Source: Spizellomyces sp. 'palustris'
Taxonomy: Eukaryota > Chytridiomycota > Chytridiomycetes > Spizellomycetales > Spizellomycetaceae
Assembly: GCA_006535965.1 (NCBI GenBank)
Contig: QEAR01000077.1
Coordinates: 33,810 to 97,809, forward strand
Length of the DNA stretch: 64,000 nucleotides
Direction of reading: 5' to 3'
Made by a program: the position numbers and the translations under genes. Positions 24,945-35,771 of the stretch are shown here, piece after piece (position 1 is the first letter of the stretch; every line of letters starts with the position of its first letter). The notes beneath the pieces were generated by a model that saw only the letters and a program-made list of their open reading frames with translations, was not told the origin of the DNA and searched no databases.

Positions 24945-25518
24945 CGTGTCACAAGACGTGAAAAGCTGGAAATCCCAGTAGAACCGATACCAATAGCAGT
25001 TTGACTGAAGCAGCTTCTCTAGAAATTTGCCTTCTAGTGTCCTCGAGTGCCAACACTGCCAACAACTATTTCAGTTAATGTCTTCGCCCTTGATTAGAAT
25101 ATATGAGGAATCCAAGGCAAGCTGCGTTTCCAGGGGGTTGCGTTGAGGAAGATGTTACAGTGCGCGAATCACGCAAACCGGGAAAATGCTGATCTTGACA
25201 GTGGCAGGCAGCTTGACCGTGAGCCTGACCGTGAGTCTGTCATCCACTCACGTGAGAGGATTAGGCAAGCAGCCAGTCATCAAATTAAAATCATCTAAAT
25301 GAGCTCTGAAGCTATCAAATTTCTATACACCAATGAATACAAAAATCCCCCTTTCGAGCCAATGAACAAATTCTTGAATCTTAGGGACGGATCAGCAGTC
25401 GCTAGCTAATTTGGCTGCTGAAGAGAGAAAGGGGCGGAGAGATAGATCGCCATCGTTTCCTTTTAAAGACCAAGCAACTGCCGTTTCATACGCTTTGCGC
25501 TAATAGATAAAGTGGTAG
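24945..25518. other. intergenic gap
   Basis: Contains a short direct repeat at about 25211-25234 (gaccgtgagcct / gaccgtgagtct). No coding or RNA signal. It lies upstream of the Gyp7-like gene and downstream of the velvet gene. Confidence 0.4.
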
Positions 25519-26728
25519 TTACTTGTCTTTCTCTTCTTCCGGGGCGGATGTCCAGCAAGGCAGTACTGAAAGTGGCTCCCTACTTGTTGAATAATCCTGG
25601 CGAATGTGAATTGGAACGCCCTGTCGAGCAAAGCACTTTGAAAGTCGCGTCGATTCTAATAAGCGCGGTATCAGGCGTCAAGCTAGCAACATTACGGCCA
25701 AGAGCGCCACATACTCACCTGTCATCCCTGGGAACGTCTTTGGTGGGAAAACATCGAGAGTGTCTGTCATTAAGCTGCCTTTTGCTTCTGACACCTTACC
25801 CTCTCTGCAGGCAGAAAGCAAAAAAAATTAATAAAGAATCGGAAGATCCCGACTGCCCAGTAGTATCATTTGATGCGCACAGATTCAGATGTACCAACAG
25901 AAACTTCAGGCGATATTGCCCTTTAGTCCGTACAGACAAGTCGTGAAATACAAAGAACATGCCCAGTTGCCCGTCCGTGTCCCGGAGGATCTCACAGGGA
26001 ACGACGGTAGATCCGACCAAGGACTGATAATATCGCGATTGATCAGGGGTCGAGGAACCCGAACGAGGACACGATGGTGTTGCGTCGAGTGGTGATGGAT
26101 TTATTACGGTTGCTAACCCGGCATTCAAAGCCGAAACATGTGTTGAGTCCTCTGTACACCAAGGTCGAAACCTTTTTCGATCGGATACAGTGCCCGAAGG
26201 GGCTTCAGCTGGTTGTCCCTCATCGCTGCCGCCACCTATTGCGCGGGGATTGATCACGATGCTGCAATCTTCAGTGCCATCTGGAGAGTACAGGGAAACG
26301 TGACAAATCCATCTGGGACTTTCTTCAGCCCTTAATAAAAATAGTTGGTGGACTGATGCACTGACAGTCTAATAATGAGAGATCCGACATTCACCTGACA
26401 AGCACATCTTCTCCATCTGTAACAAAAATAAGCTGCAGTACTGGGGGTGGGTCGCTGAGGAACGGTATGAATCCCAGACATCAGCCATACACACCACAAA
26501 TATTCCTAAAGAAGAGCGTACGAACACAAGCCGTCGATCCTTGGTATCAGAAAAGCCACACATTCTCGCACGTTTCGGTCGTTGTCTAAGGATCAGCTTG
26601 AAGCGACCTCCGTCAGAACTTCCTCTGGAGACATTGTGGATCGGCAATTAGACACCGTGCGTTTCAAACTTCTGTAGTTCAAGGATACTTAGTACGTACT
26701 CTGTGACATGATGCAAGGGTAAAGCCAT
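25519..26728 (-). CDS. velvet-domain transcription factor
   Basis: The first exon is 29 bases (26728-26700) and encodes MALPLHHVTE. It joins at 26624 to GRFKLILRQRPKRARMCGF, the hallmark velvet start. Splicing then gives DRRLVDPPPVLQLIFV, SPRWICHVSLYSPDGTED, a Ser/Pro-rich loop of about 60 residues, VGSTVVPCEILRDTDGQLGMFF, DLSVRTKGQYRLKF, FPPKTFPGMTG and KCFARQGVPIHIRQ, ending at the stop at 25519. These are all velvet blocks in order, including the loop position typical of VelB-like members. Velvet factors bind DNA as dimers and regulate development and secondary metabolism (known mainly in Dikarya). Which velvet class this is cannot be decided by eye. The gene is divergent from the SMG6-like gene, with 725 bases between their starts. 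Confidence 0.88.
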
Positions 26729-27453
26729 AACTGCCCAGTTGACGACCAGCGTCAGGCTCTCCTGTTATGCAAGTGGGCGCAAGTCAAAAGCGCTGGACAA
26801 AAGTAATATGGCTGCTGAATAGCACACGTAGCACACTCCTCCTAAAACCACCACACTGCCCGATTGATACATATGTTACAGTTGAATGTCGCAACAGTCG
26901 CTCGCAACAGTCGGGGGAGGCAATGGCGCTAGTTCCGCTGGGAGGAGGAAAACGTCAGGTTGAGTTCTTGAACCGGCAACTACCGACAACTGGTAACCAA
27001 TCAGAATGCGTTGATCTGCCCGCACGTGCCTCAAAGACCTTTCTGGCCGATTATTCGGAATTCGATATTTCGATATTCGTCATTAGGATGGAAGGCAGCC
27101 CTCCGATGCAGGGCGCTCAGATGCCGTACCTGATGAACCAACGCTGCCCGCGTGCAATGAAAAGTAGACGATGGCTTTTTACTTCCGATTCCGATCGTTC
27201 ACGGAGGATATTTAGCGCCAGACGCGTGAGATCCTTGGTAAGCAGGATACTTATTACTATGGTAAAGTCACCGTGCCAATCTTCCACATCCATGGTCATT
27301 TGACGCAGGGAACGGTTGTCCATCTTGCCAAGCGCAATCAGCGAGAGATCGCGAATGACTAGCTATCAGCCAGTGTCGTAAAAGTCTGAGTACGGCTATG
27401 CGATCAAGGCAAATTGGAAACGAGAAAACGACTTGGCCACTTACGTATCCAAC
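26729..27453. promoter_or_regulatory. bidirectional promoter region (velvet / SMG6-like)
   Basis: The start codons of two divergent genes bound this stretch. It contains tandem 'gtcgcaacagtcgctcgc' near 26888 and a palindromic 'attcgatatttcgatattcg' near 27060. ORFs inside have no domain support. Regulatory content is inferred from position only. Confidence 0.4.
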
Positions 27454-30400
27454 ATGACCAAACCCATGTCAAAGGACAAGCCAGACACCCTATCACTGTG
27501 GAGGTTAGTCCTGGAATGTGACTGTTACTAAATTCCCTCAACAATCTGATTTGTTATCAAAAACTCTATAGTGAGGCGCAGTCTTTTGAACGTGCGCTTC
27601 GAGAGCATGAGCTCCGCAAACGTCAGCAACGCAGCTTGGCATTGGTAGATACGGAAGCGGGGCGCCTCCGCTTATGTCTTTTAGAACTTTACGAGGATTT
27701 GATAGTAGTCGAACCCACCTTTGCCGCCGCAAAGAATATAGACGATAAACTTTGGAATGTTGTATTTTACGTGCGACTGGAAGAACTTCGGAGCTTGATC
27801 CGAAAAGTCCGTTCAATCGATTTCTGGATCTGACACAGAGTATGATCTAACGTACAGAATGTCCAGTTACAGACTGAGCAGAATCCACCTCTTCTTGCCG
27901 CTTCGGAGGAGCTCCAGAACCATTTGAATATGGCCATTAGCTTTTATCAAACACTGCTATTAACAATGAAGAGTACTTTTGAAGAAGATTTGATTGCTTT
28001 TGGCATTGGTAGGAAAGGGTTACTCTTACACTTGATTTCAATGATGGGCTCACTCATATCCCGGGTCATAGAACAATATGTATGCAAGCGAGACGCTCAT
28101 GGTGAACCGCTGTCAGATGTGCAAATGAAGATGTCGCTTTTCCATCTGATCCATAAGTGTACTGTCTATCTTGGAGATCTATGTAAGTTCTGGTTACTGT
28201 GCATCTTTTTTCGTTCGTGTTTGTCATTCATCCTTGATTGTTATAGCACGGTATCGCGAGATCCACAGTCTGAATAATGGAAAGAATTGGCAGAGCCCGC
28301 GCTATCACTACCTCAAAGCGATTAGAATAAATCCTGACATTGGTAATTCAAGCCTAGATTTGATTATGATTGACGTAGATCCTGATGTGCTTTTCAGGTA
28401 AACCCTACTCACAGCTTGCTATCGTCGCCAGCTACACACGAAGCGATCTTGAGGTGATTTACTGGTACTGCTTGAGGTCAGTTCACCGTACATATTAAAT
28501 CCGCCCAACTGCTGTGTGTGTGGTGTGGCAATATTGAAGTTTTTATTAGCCTGGCAAACCTCAATCCTCATAGCGTCACGAAAGAGAATATTACCGCTTT
28601 CTACAACAGTCAGGAAACGAAAGCGATGCTACAGTCCTCTGAACCGCAATCCCCAAGGTACCTTGGCACTCTTGTTTGTTGCAAAGTGACGCGCTCACTG
28701 TTGTTTAGGTCCCCATTGCAACAAGCCACCACCGACTTTCTGACATTCCATCGCCAGATTTTCGATCCAGAAAGTGTAGTCATGGGGTGGGCAGATCCCT
28801 TCGCTTCTCTTGCTTGGTGTTTGCTGATTCCTTGTCTACAGTGACTTGCTTTCAAGTTATATGAAGACGATAGAACTAGTGCGTGCCATTCCGACTACAT
28901 CATCTCAGGCTGTTCCTCTCCCTGATTGGCTGCGGATGGTGATGCCAATATTGGCAGCGACATACTATGATATGGATCAACGCTTTGGCAAAACGGGTAC
29001 TTTTATCATCCGTCCCAAAAGTACGAGCTGGGTCTCGGAGTCACTAATTCACCAGGAGCATAGATCAAACCGCCGTGCGACATCGCGTTCGGATTATTCA
29101 AGTCTTTCTTGCAGCGATGGTGTTCGATTTTTTAGCTATCATGCTTGATGTTCTCCTCAACAACATGACTGAGACCGAAGTTGCGATGGAGGCCCTAGCC
29201 GAATCTCCTGATGCTAGCCCCCTTTTCGGCTACCTGTCACCAATAGCTCTGATGTGCGCCTGGCTAGAAATGAATCTTAATGTGTTTGTAATGTTCTTGA
29301 ACTACGCTAAAACGATCAAGGAAGCGGAAGTCGTATTACCGGTAGATATATCATCTCCTGGATGCAGCTTCTTCCCTACTGTAGAACTGAGTGCTGACAA
29401 GGTTACAACGTTGTTCCTGCGTATAGACAGTCACCAAATTTTTACGATCGCTTGGAAAGTTTGCCAACATTATATCGTCTTTTGCTGATATGGATGGAAG
29501 CATTGACTGTCTTCCAGAAGATGCGGACTTGCTCGGCTTTTTGCCCCTGCGCAATTATTACCAACAGTTGGACATGGAGTCTATCGAGGATGTGTTAAAA
29601 GACAGGCAATCTGCTGTATCAGACCAGATGGCCATTCGAATGGCCAGGGTTGCCCGTTTTGCAATGAAATTGTCAGAAGATGAGGTATAAACTGTCCTTG
29701 CGAGTTGTGGTTTCATCTTGTACTGAAGTAAAATCATATAGCGAATTGATTTCTTCCGCTTCAATGAAACTGATGGAACATTCAATATGCTTGACGAAGA
29801 CGCTAAGGTTAGTGACATTGTTCGTTGATCATTTAGAATCTGGAGACGGGCTGACTTCGTGTTATGTACAGAAAAAAGAAATGCACAAGTTAATGAAAGC
29901 TCTTGCTACTGAAAGGCTAAAAGACCAAGTTAGCACACTGGAGCAAAATATTAACAAGCTAAAGGAGCTGTCCTGCCCGATGATTTTAATTGATACCAAC
30001 GGCTATGTAAATCACCTGGGGTTCGTAAAGAAGTGGTTGGCGTCCAGAAAATCGATTGTTATAGTTCCCATGGACGGTAGGTCAAAATCGAATACTTAAC
30101 AGCACTATGGAAGTTAACTCGGCATCGTCTCAGTTATTGATAACTTGGACCGACTCAAGAAAGGAACCGAAAAAATAAATGCTAAAGCCCGCGAGGCGAT
30201 CCGGTACCTTGAGCAAAGGTTCAGATACCGTTCTGAATATCTTCGGGGACAGCAGGACGAGGAACGCATTGCATTATGGGACCGAGAAGGCACGCTGCCA
30301 AACTCTGCTGGCTTTGTACCAAAGCATATGCGATCAATTCTTGCTTGTGCTCTGTACTATCAGACTAGAGTTGCACCGCAGCCGTTAGATGAGACGGATG

Positions 30401-30522
30401 TACCATTTGCCCTTGTGACCGATGATACTGCTTTGACAGAAGTTGCGTGCGGCGTAGGTGTGGTCGTACGGGGCGTACAAGAGTGGAAGTCGTTTATCGA
30501 AGAGAAAATTAGGAAGAGGTGA
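27454..30522 (+). CDS. SMG6/EST1-like protein: TPR (14-3-3-like) domain plus PIN nuclease
   Basis: The ATG at 27454 begins MTKPMSKDKPDTLSLW; introns 27504-27571 and about 27808-27860 follow. The N-terminal part matches the EST1 TPR-type fold (LWNVVFYVRLEELRSLIRK, FHLIHKCTVYLGDL, ARYREIH, YHYLKAIRINPDIGKPYSQLAI). The C-terminal PIN domain reads MILIDTNGYVNHLGFV, IVVPMDVIDNLDRLKKG, KAREAIRYLEQRFRYR and ALVTDDTALTEVACG. Acidic residues of the active site (DTN, DNLD, TDD) are present. SMG6 cleaves nonsense-containing mRNA and EST1 proteins act at telomerase; both roles are family knowledge. Several introns lie between 28180 and 30135. Convergent with the uL2m gene. Confidence 0.85.
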
Positions 30523-30756
30523 TAAAGGGTGCTGGTTACGATCAGCTAAGAAACTTTGCGCAATCGAGGAACATGGTGACTGCTTTTCCACAAATACATC
30601 ACGCTGTGAATTGTTGTAGTAAATGCAATATAGCCAAATACTCGCGAGGTGATTGCATAGCATATCCCATTGCCGGAAGGCCACCAGCGGTAATCATATC
30701 TCATGGTGCAATATATTATTCATGTCCCTCTATGATTTTGATGCTATATTCCACAA

Positions 30757-31980
30757 TCAAGAGCGACCCAATTTCGCCTCCCGCTTCGTCTTTACAACAT
30801 ACCACTTCTTTCTACGAACAGTTTTCCATCCCTTTGTTTTCCAACCCCAAGGACTCCTCGGATCCTTACCTCCCTTACTTTTACCGCCACCTCCGTGAGG
30901 GTGATCCACAGGACTCATCGCAATTCCACGAACAGAAGGCCTGATCCCCTTTCGTCTGCGTGCACCAGCTTTCCCCCAGTTACGGTGCTGATGGGCTTCG
31001 TTGCCTACTACACCAATGGTCGCACATGCGTCCACAGGAATGAGCCGAACTTCCTTGCTGGAAAGCCGAACTTGGGCCATTCCTTCTTGGCCGGCGAAGA
31101 GAAGTTGACCTGATGCTCCCGCAGATCGACAAAGCTTTGCACGTCCATCCGACTTCAGGCCTATGCAGTGAATCTCCGTACCGACCGGGATGTCCTTGAG
31201 CATGAGACAGTTTCCCTTTTTAATCATTTGATTCTTAGGGATAGGATCCTCTCCGGCAGCAGGTTGGGGAATTCCCTCCCGCCATGATTGCACAATATCG
31301 CCTGGGTTCACGTCAGCCGGGCGAATGATGTAACTGAACTCATTGGTAGACAGATTTCGTAGCAGGGCGAGTTCAGCGCTTCGGTTGGGATCGTACTCCA
31401 AACGGACAACCTCGTGTGGCCCAGGAGTAGTACGATGGAAATCAATCATTCTCACGCGCTTCTTGTGCCCTCCACCACGATGGCGAACTGTGATCTTCCC
31501 AGTGTTGTTCCTTCCACCAGTGGATCGCTTGCCGTACGACAAACGCTGAATGCAACCTCCACGCCAGAGATGAAACCGGGTGGGATGCCGACGGTTACGC
31601 GACCCTGGCGATACAGGCTTGTAGATCTTCATATTTCCCACTACTTTCCAGAAGCGATTTTCCAGTACAGGGCGCTCGACCTTTGGTGGTTCGAGTCCTT
31701 CTGCCTTCAAGCGTTCCACCCATTTAAAATATCGTTTTTGTGGCTTGGTTATCTTCTTGCGATAAGTGCGATGGCGAACTTGCAAGATGGCATTTGGTAT
31801 GAAAAGTGGGACACTTCGGAGGGTGGATGTTCGAGGGAATTGTGCGTAAGGTTTTATCGAAGGTACGGTCAGGGAATGAACCAGCTGCTGCCGTATCACT
31901 TGCGGTGGGCGCTGACCAAAGGAGGCCAATACTGACCGCCCTCCACACCTCCCTGCCACGAGAACCATCTGCGGCGACAT
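30757..31980 (-). CDS. RML2: mitochondrial large-subunit ribosomal protein uL2m
   Basis: An intronless frame of 407 residues from the ATG at 31980. A basic, Ser/Arg-rich N-terminus of about 80 residues is a likely mitochondrial import signal. The uL2 core then follows: GGRNNTGKITVRHRGGGHKKRVRMIDF, RSAELALLRN, GDIVQSW, NCLMLKDIPVGTEIH, VRLSSKEVRLIP, NEAHQHRNWGKAGARR, and the peptidyl-transferase-centre loop GIAMSPVDHPHGGG. Its His and Gly pattern is that required for peptide bond formation. It ends in a basic tail typical of uL2. The symbol follows the yeast homologue. The 234-base gap to the SMG6-like stop is shared 3' flank. Confidence 0.93.
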   Translation of the reverse strand: MSPQMVLVAGRCGGRSVLASFGQRPPQVIRQQLVHSLTVPSIKPYAQFPRTSTLRSVPLFIPNAILQVRHRTYRKKITKPQKRYFKWVERLKAEGLEPPKVERPVLENRFWKVVGNMKIYKPVSPGSRNRRHPTRFHLWRGGCIQRLSYGKRSTGGRNNTGKITVRHRGGGHKKRVRMIDFHRTTPGPHEVVRLEYDPNRSAELALLRNLSTNEFSYIIRPADVNPGDIVQSWREGIPQPAAGEDPIPKNQMIKKGNCLMLKDIPVGTEIHCIGLKSDGRAKLCRSAGASGQLLFAGQEGMAQVRLSSKEVRLIPVDACATIGVVGNEAHQHRNWGKAGARRRKGIRPSVRGIAMSPVDHPHGGGGKSKGGKDPRSPWGWKTKGWKTVRRKKWYVVKTKREAKLGRS

Positions 31981-32250
31981 CGCTGTTGTGCGGAATCGGG
32001 CAAGCACCAACGCGGCTTGAACTGTTCCTCACGGAAAAGGCCGTGCCATGGCAACAGTTCGTCCAAGTTGGTCCAATCACGTGAAAGGTCCGAGTCTGTC
32101 CAGAGTTCTGTCCGAAACCCCACGTCCTCAATGCAATCGCTGTGAAATAACTTCCCTATAAAAAATGGTTGGTTCGATTATCACATTTTTCGTCTGAAAG
32201 TAAGTTTTTAACATCCATTACTTTAGTCGCAACGACGTCGGCCCACTCGA

Positions 32251-33520
32251 ATGTTGCCTGTACGTTGTCCTTACTGGTCAAAGCCTCTCTGACACGTTCA
32301 ATTGAAAAAGTTTGCCTGTGAAGGACGAAGACGGCGAGCATGAAGAAGTGGAGCCTTCGCAGCCTGGACGATCCCAGCCGGTTGAGTTGAACCATGACGA
32401 ATCCTCAGGGGACGAGCGCCCTCCTTCGGGTAAAGTGACCACAGCGGAAAAACATTTGCAGGGTTTGAGTGCCGACGTAAGTTGATCTAGCAGCACGCCC
32501 TATTTAGTTGTCAATTCTGATAACGGTGATGCAGGAAGTTGAGCGAAAAGTGAAGGATTTGGTGCGGCTTGCTCTTGCCACGGAGCATCGAAAACAACCT
32601 CTGAAACGTGATGATATCAATAAGAAGGGTACGGCTTTTTCTATCTCCATAGTACAGCGCAAGTGCTAACCAACATCCCTTATAGTCCTCAAAGATCACA
32701 CAAGAGCATTTGCTGCTGTATTTCAAAGAGCCCAGGAAAGGTTACGCCAAACTTTTGGGGTAGAAATGGTGGAGATGGCTAGCCGGGAAAAGCGTCAGAC
32801 CGCTGCCAGTCAAACGAGCAAACGAGGTACACCGATATTCGTAGGAAAGATTCGCGAGAGTACTTCCAGACTAACAATATGTTAGCTGCTGTCATGAAGG
32901 GAGAAAAATCATCAACTAGAGCGTACCTTCTTCGCTCCATTCTATCGGCTGAAGAGCGCTCAATAGTCAATTGGGGTGATCAGCAACCGACGATGGTTCT
33001 GCTCTGTATAATACTGGGCATCATGTTGGTAAATGGTCGAAGAATTGAGGAAGGTAATTAAGACGTTGACAGATGGCAATTCCGTGACCATTTGATTCAT
33101 GCTTCACAGGTCATCTTTTGGTCTATTTGCGGAGGTTGGGCATCAGACAAGGGAAGGAACATTCCATTTTTGGGTCGATAGAAGCTGCCCTTACGGAGTA
33201 TGTCAAACAAGCGTATCTGGACCGAGTAAAGGAGCAAGGTGTTGATGCGGATACGTATGAATACATGTGGGGGCCGCGGGCCAAGATAGAGCTACCCGAG
33301 GCCAACTTGATTGAGTTCATGAGCGGGGTATGTTCAGTTACTCGCGCTTGTTCCCTGTACGCTGTTAGTGCAACCAATATAACCCCCCGCTTGACAGGTA
33401 TATCCCGACTTGGCTCCTGAAGCAAAGCAACGTTTGGGTACGGACATCAAACGATTAGCTGGTCCGGCGGATCAAAGTACGGCCACTCAGGGAGATGGTC
33501 CAGTAGCCTCACAATCCTGA
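32251..33520 (+). CDS. NSE3: Nse3 / MAGE-homology subunit of the SMC5-SMC6 complex
   Basis: The start is a 9-base first exon (32251-32259, MLP) joined over a 64-base intron with a CTGAC branch site to DEDGEHEEVEP. The MAGE homology domain follows over several short exons: EVERKVKDLVRLALATEHRKQPLKR, DINKKVLKDH, FAAVFQRAQERLRQTFG, then MVLLCIILGIMLVNGRRIEEGHLLVYLRRLGI, FGSIEAALTEYVKQAYL, YEYMWGPRAKIEL. Both winged-helix halves are present. Nse3 binds DNA and bridges Nse1 and Nse4 in the SMC5/6 complex (family knowledge). The N-terminal 50 residues are acidic and disordered. Exon edges at 32480, 32630 and 33330 fit GT-AG. Confidence 0.85.
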
Positions 33521-33837
33521 ACCATCCACTCTCCACAGCTCCTTTACCTCCACACAACCCTGTATATAGATTCTGCTGAAAGAAAAACGCGCTATTTAAA
33601 TACCAGCTCATTCCGTGAAGACATTTTGGACCGATTATTCAAATTGGCTGCATCATCGGTTCGCATGGCCCTTTTCAAGGCCCTGATATGTGCATCGTAG
33701 TCCTAATCCTTATTATTGAAAGTCTTCGCATAAGGTCCTTTGTACGGCATTATACAGATATTCAATATTTTGCTGTGGAGGCCACGATCTTGTCCATTCG
33801 GATACACAAATACTGCGAGGACGTCTAAAGTATTCTA

Positions 33838-35320
33838 TTATTTAGATTTTACTTTTACGGTGGTAGAATTGAGGGATCCGCCTATTCCACTATAAATAGC
33901 TGTCCCTATGAACACAGCAGCTGCTCCAATCCAATGGCCTATTGAGAAGTGATTGTTAAATAAGAGTATGGAGAGAAGGAGACTCACAAACTTCCGGACG
34001 CTCAAGATCTATGAATGTGGTGAATCAGAGGTAGGAACATTGTCATGACGGAAGATCCGTTACCACTTACCATGTTGAGAGTCACGGAGCTAGCCATAGA
34101 ACTTAAACGATGTACTCCTGAAATGCACACGTCTGTCCACAGGGGATGGCTAATGAGACTATTGTTGAGAGCGGAATTTTTGAATATTCAAACGTACATT
34201 GCGTTGCAGTATTCAACAGCAGATAAAGCCACATGCTGGGCACACGGACTTGAAGCCATGGTCCACTATTTAACGCGGTCCACATGCTCGAGGGAAGCCA
34301 GGTTACCAAGAAAGGTTCCACTGCCTCTATCAGGGATACAAGGGGGGAGCTGTTATATTCAATAATCTGGGTTCGGATATCATCGTAAAACAGAAGGAAA
34401 GCAGGCATGCCGAGAAAGTGGGTATAGAAGAGACCTTCTCGCCAATGCCTTCCGAATTTGGTGTAAGTGATCTGCTGTAACTGACCGAGTAGACAGGCCA
34501 AAACAAGAGCGAGAGTCAATAGCCCAATGCCAGTGAGCCATTGACGAAAAGGTTGACTGGTCGATTCTCCCATGCCCGCGGAATTGTAGGTAGATATCAC
34601 AACACCAACGGAAACAAGCAGTACTCCTAATATCTGTTGTTGAGAAAATCTGGCACGACAATCAATCTGAGCACAATTGCGAACTTGACCATTGTTGGTA
34701 CTCACATCTTTCCAAAAAATAACCAGCTGAAAAGCATGCTAACAAACAGGGAGCCCGATCGAAAGATTATGTGTAATGGCATCGCAATATTGTATCCGAG
34801 GGAGGCATTGTTCAGTACCGATACTGTCCAAAATAACAAGACCATTCCGATCCAGTAACGGATTGGAATCCTCCTCTCCTTCAGCCGAAGAGGAAGGAAA
34901 GACTTTCGACCAGATACACGTCCAGGCGCTGGCCGCCAGCCCCAGTCCCACTCAAGGTTCGAGAGTAAACCTTCTACCGCCACGACAAGGAATTGCGCCA
35001 ATGTGATCAAGTGCCCACTCTTGGGTGCATGACTAAATAACGGACCAGATAGCGCATTAGGATGTGGACGCAGCAAACTTCACATACAAACTGAGAAGAA
35101 ACGGGTTTAAAATGCAACATGCTACTTACGTTACCAGCACCTCCAACGTGTAGACATTGGAGCAGCAACCCCCGAAAATCAGCATCCCAACGAGAACCCA
35201 TTCCCGCAGGAACACTTTGCCTAGGGTACTTGCGGTTGCTGTCGTGCTTGCGTCCCTCGAAGGTGCCTTCATTTGCTTGGCCATGGCATGGGGATCAGTG
35301 TTCTGTCCGCCAACTGCCAT
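33838..35320 (-). CDS. UAA-family nucleotide-sugar transporter (SLC35B4/Yea4-like)
   Basis: The ATG at 35320 leads to a short Ser/Thr-rich cytosolic tail and about ten hydrophobic helices over several exons: EWVLVGMLIFGGCCSNVYTLE, HLITLAQFLVVAVEGLL, WIGMVLLFWTVSVLNNASLGY, MPLHIIFRSGSLFVSMLFSWL, QQILGVLLVSVGVVISTY, WLTGIGLLTLALVLACLLGQ, GLFYTHFLGMPAFLLFYDDI. The end is HWIGAAAVFIGTAIYSG plus a KVKSK tail, a likely retrieval-type signal. The arrangement matches SLC35B4/Yea4, which carries UDP-GlcNAc into ER or Golgi for glycans and chitin; the substrate is inferred from family. A small overlap in function with the nearby PIG-A gene (UDP-GlcNAc use) is noted but may be chance. Confidence 0.85.
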
Positions 35321-35771
35321 ACAGGAAACCCGAGTCTCCAGCGCGTTGTGCTTAGGCAGGCGCGGAGGCCCTACGGCCTCACCACAATTAATAAGATGAA
35401 GCTCCTTAAATTACAAGTTGTAAAATATTAGGTACCGGACAAGGGCCTCAGAGTCTTGCCGACATAATGGAGAGTTCTCGTACTGGCTGATTGGTATTTT
35501 TTCTGGCTTTGATTTAAGTCGGGCGGGATGCTATGAGGCGATCTCCTTTGGATAGTTACGGTTCATAGCTAGCAATTGCATCCTTGTATAATTGATGATC
35601 CCATACTATCGCGATGGATATATTATGAGGGGGATCCGTACTCCTGTCATTACAGTTTCAAAAGTAATTTAGAGTAAAAAACGGATGAACACAGCTACCG
35701 TACTCGAGTGATATATAAAGACATGCTATGTACACAAACCAAAAAGCGTCTAGGACTATGCTCAAGCCCTC
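35321..35771. other. intergenic gap
   Basis: Lies upstream of the transporter start and downstream of the TBC gene. No gene signal seen. Confidence 0.4.
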
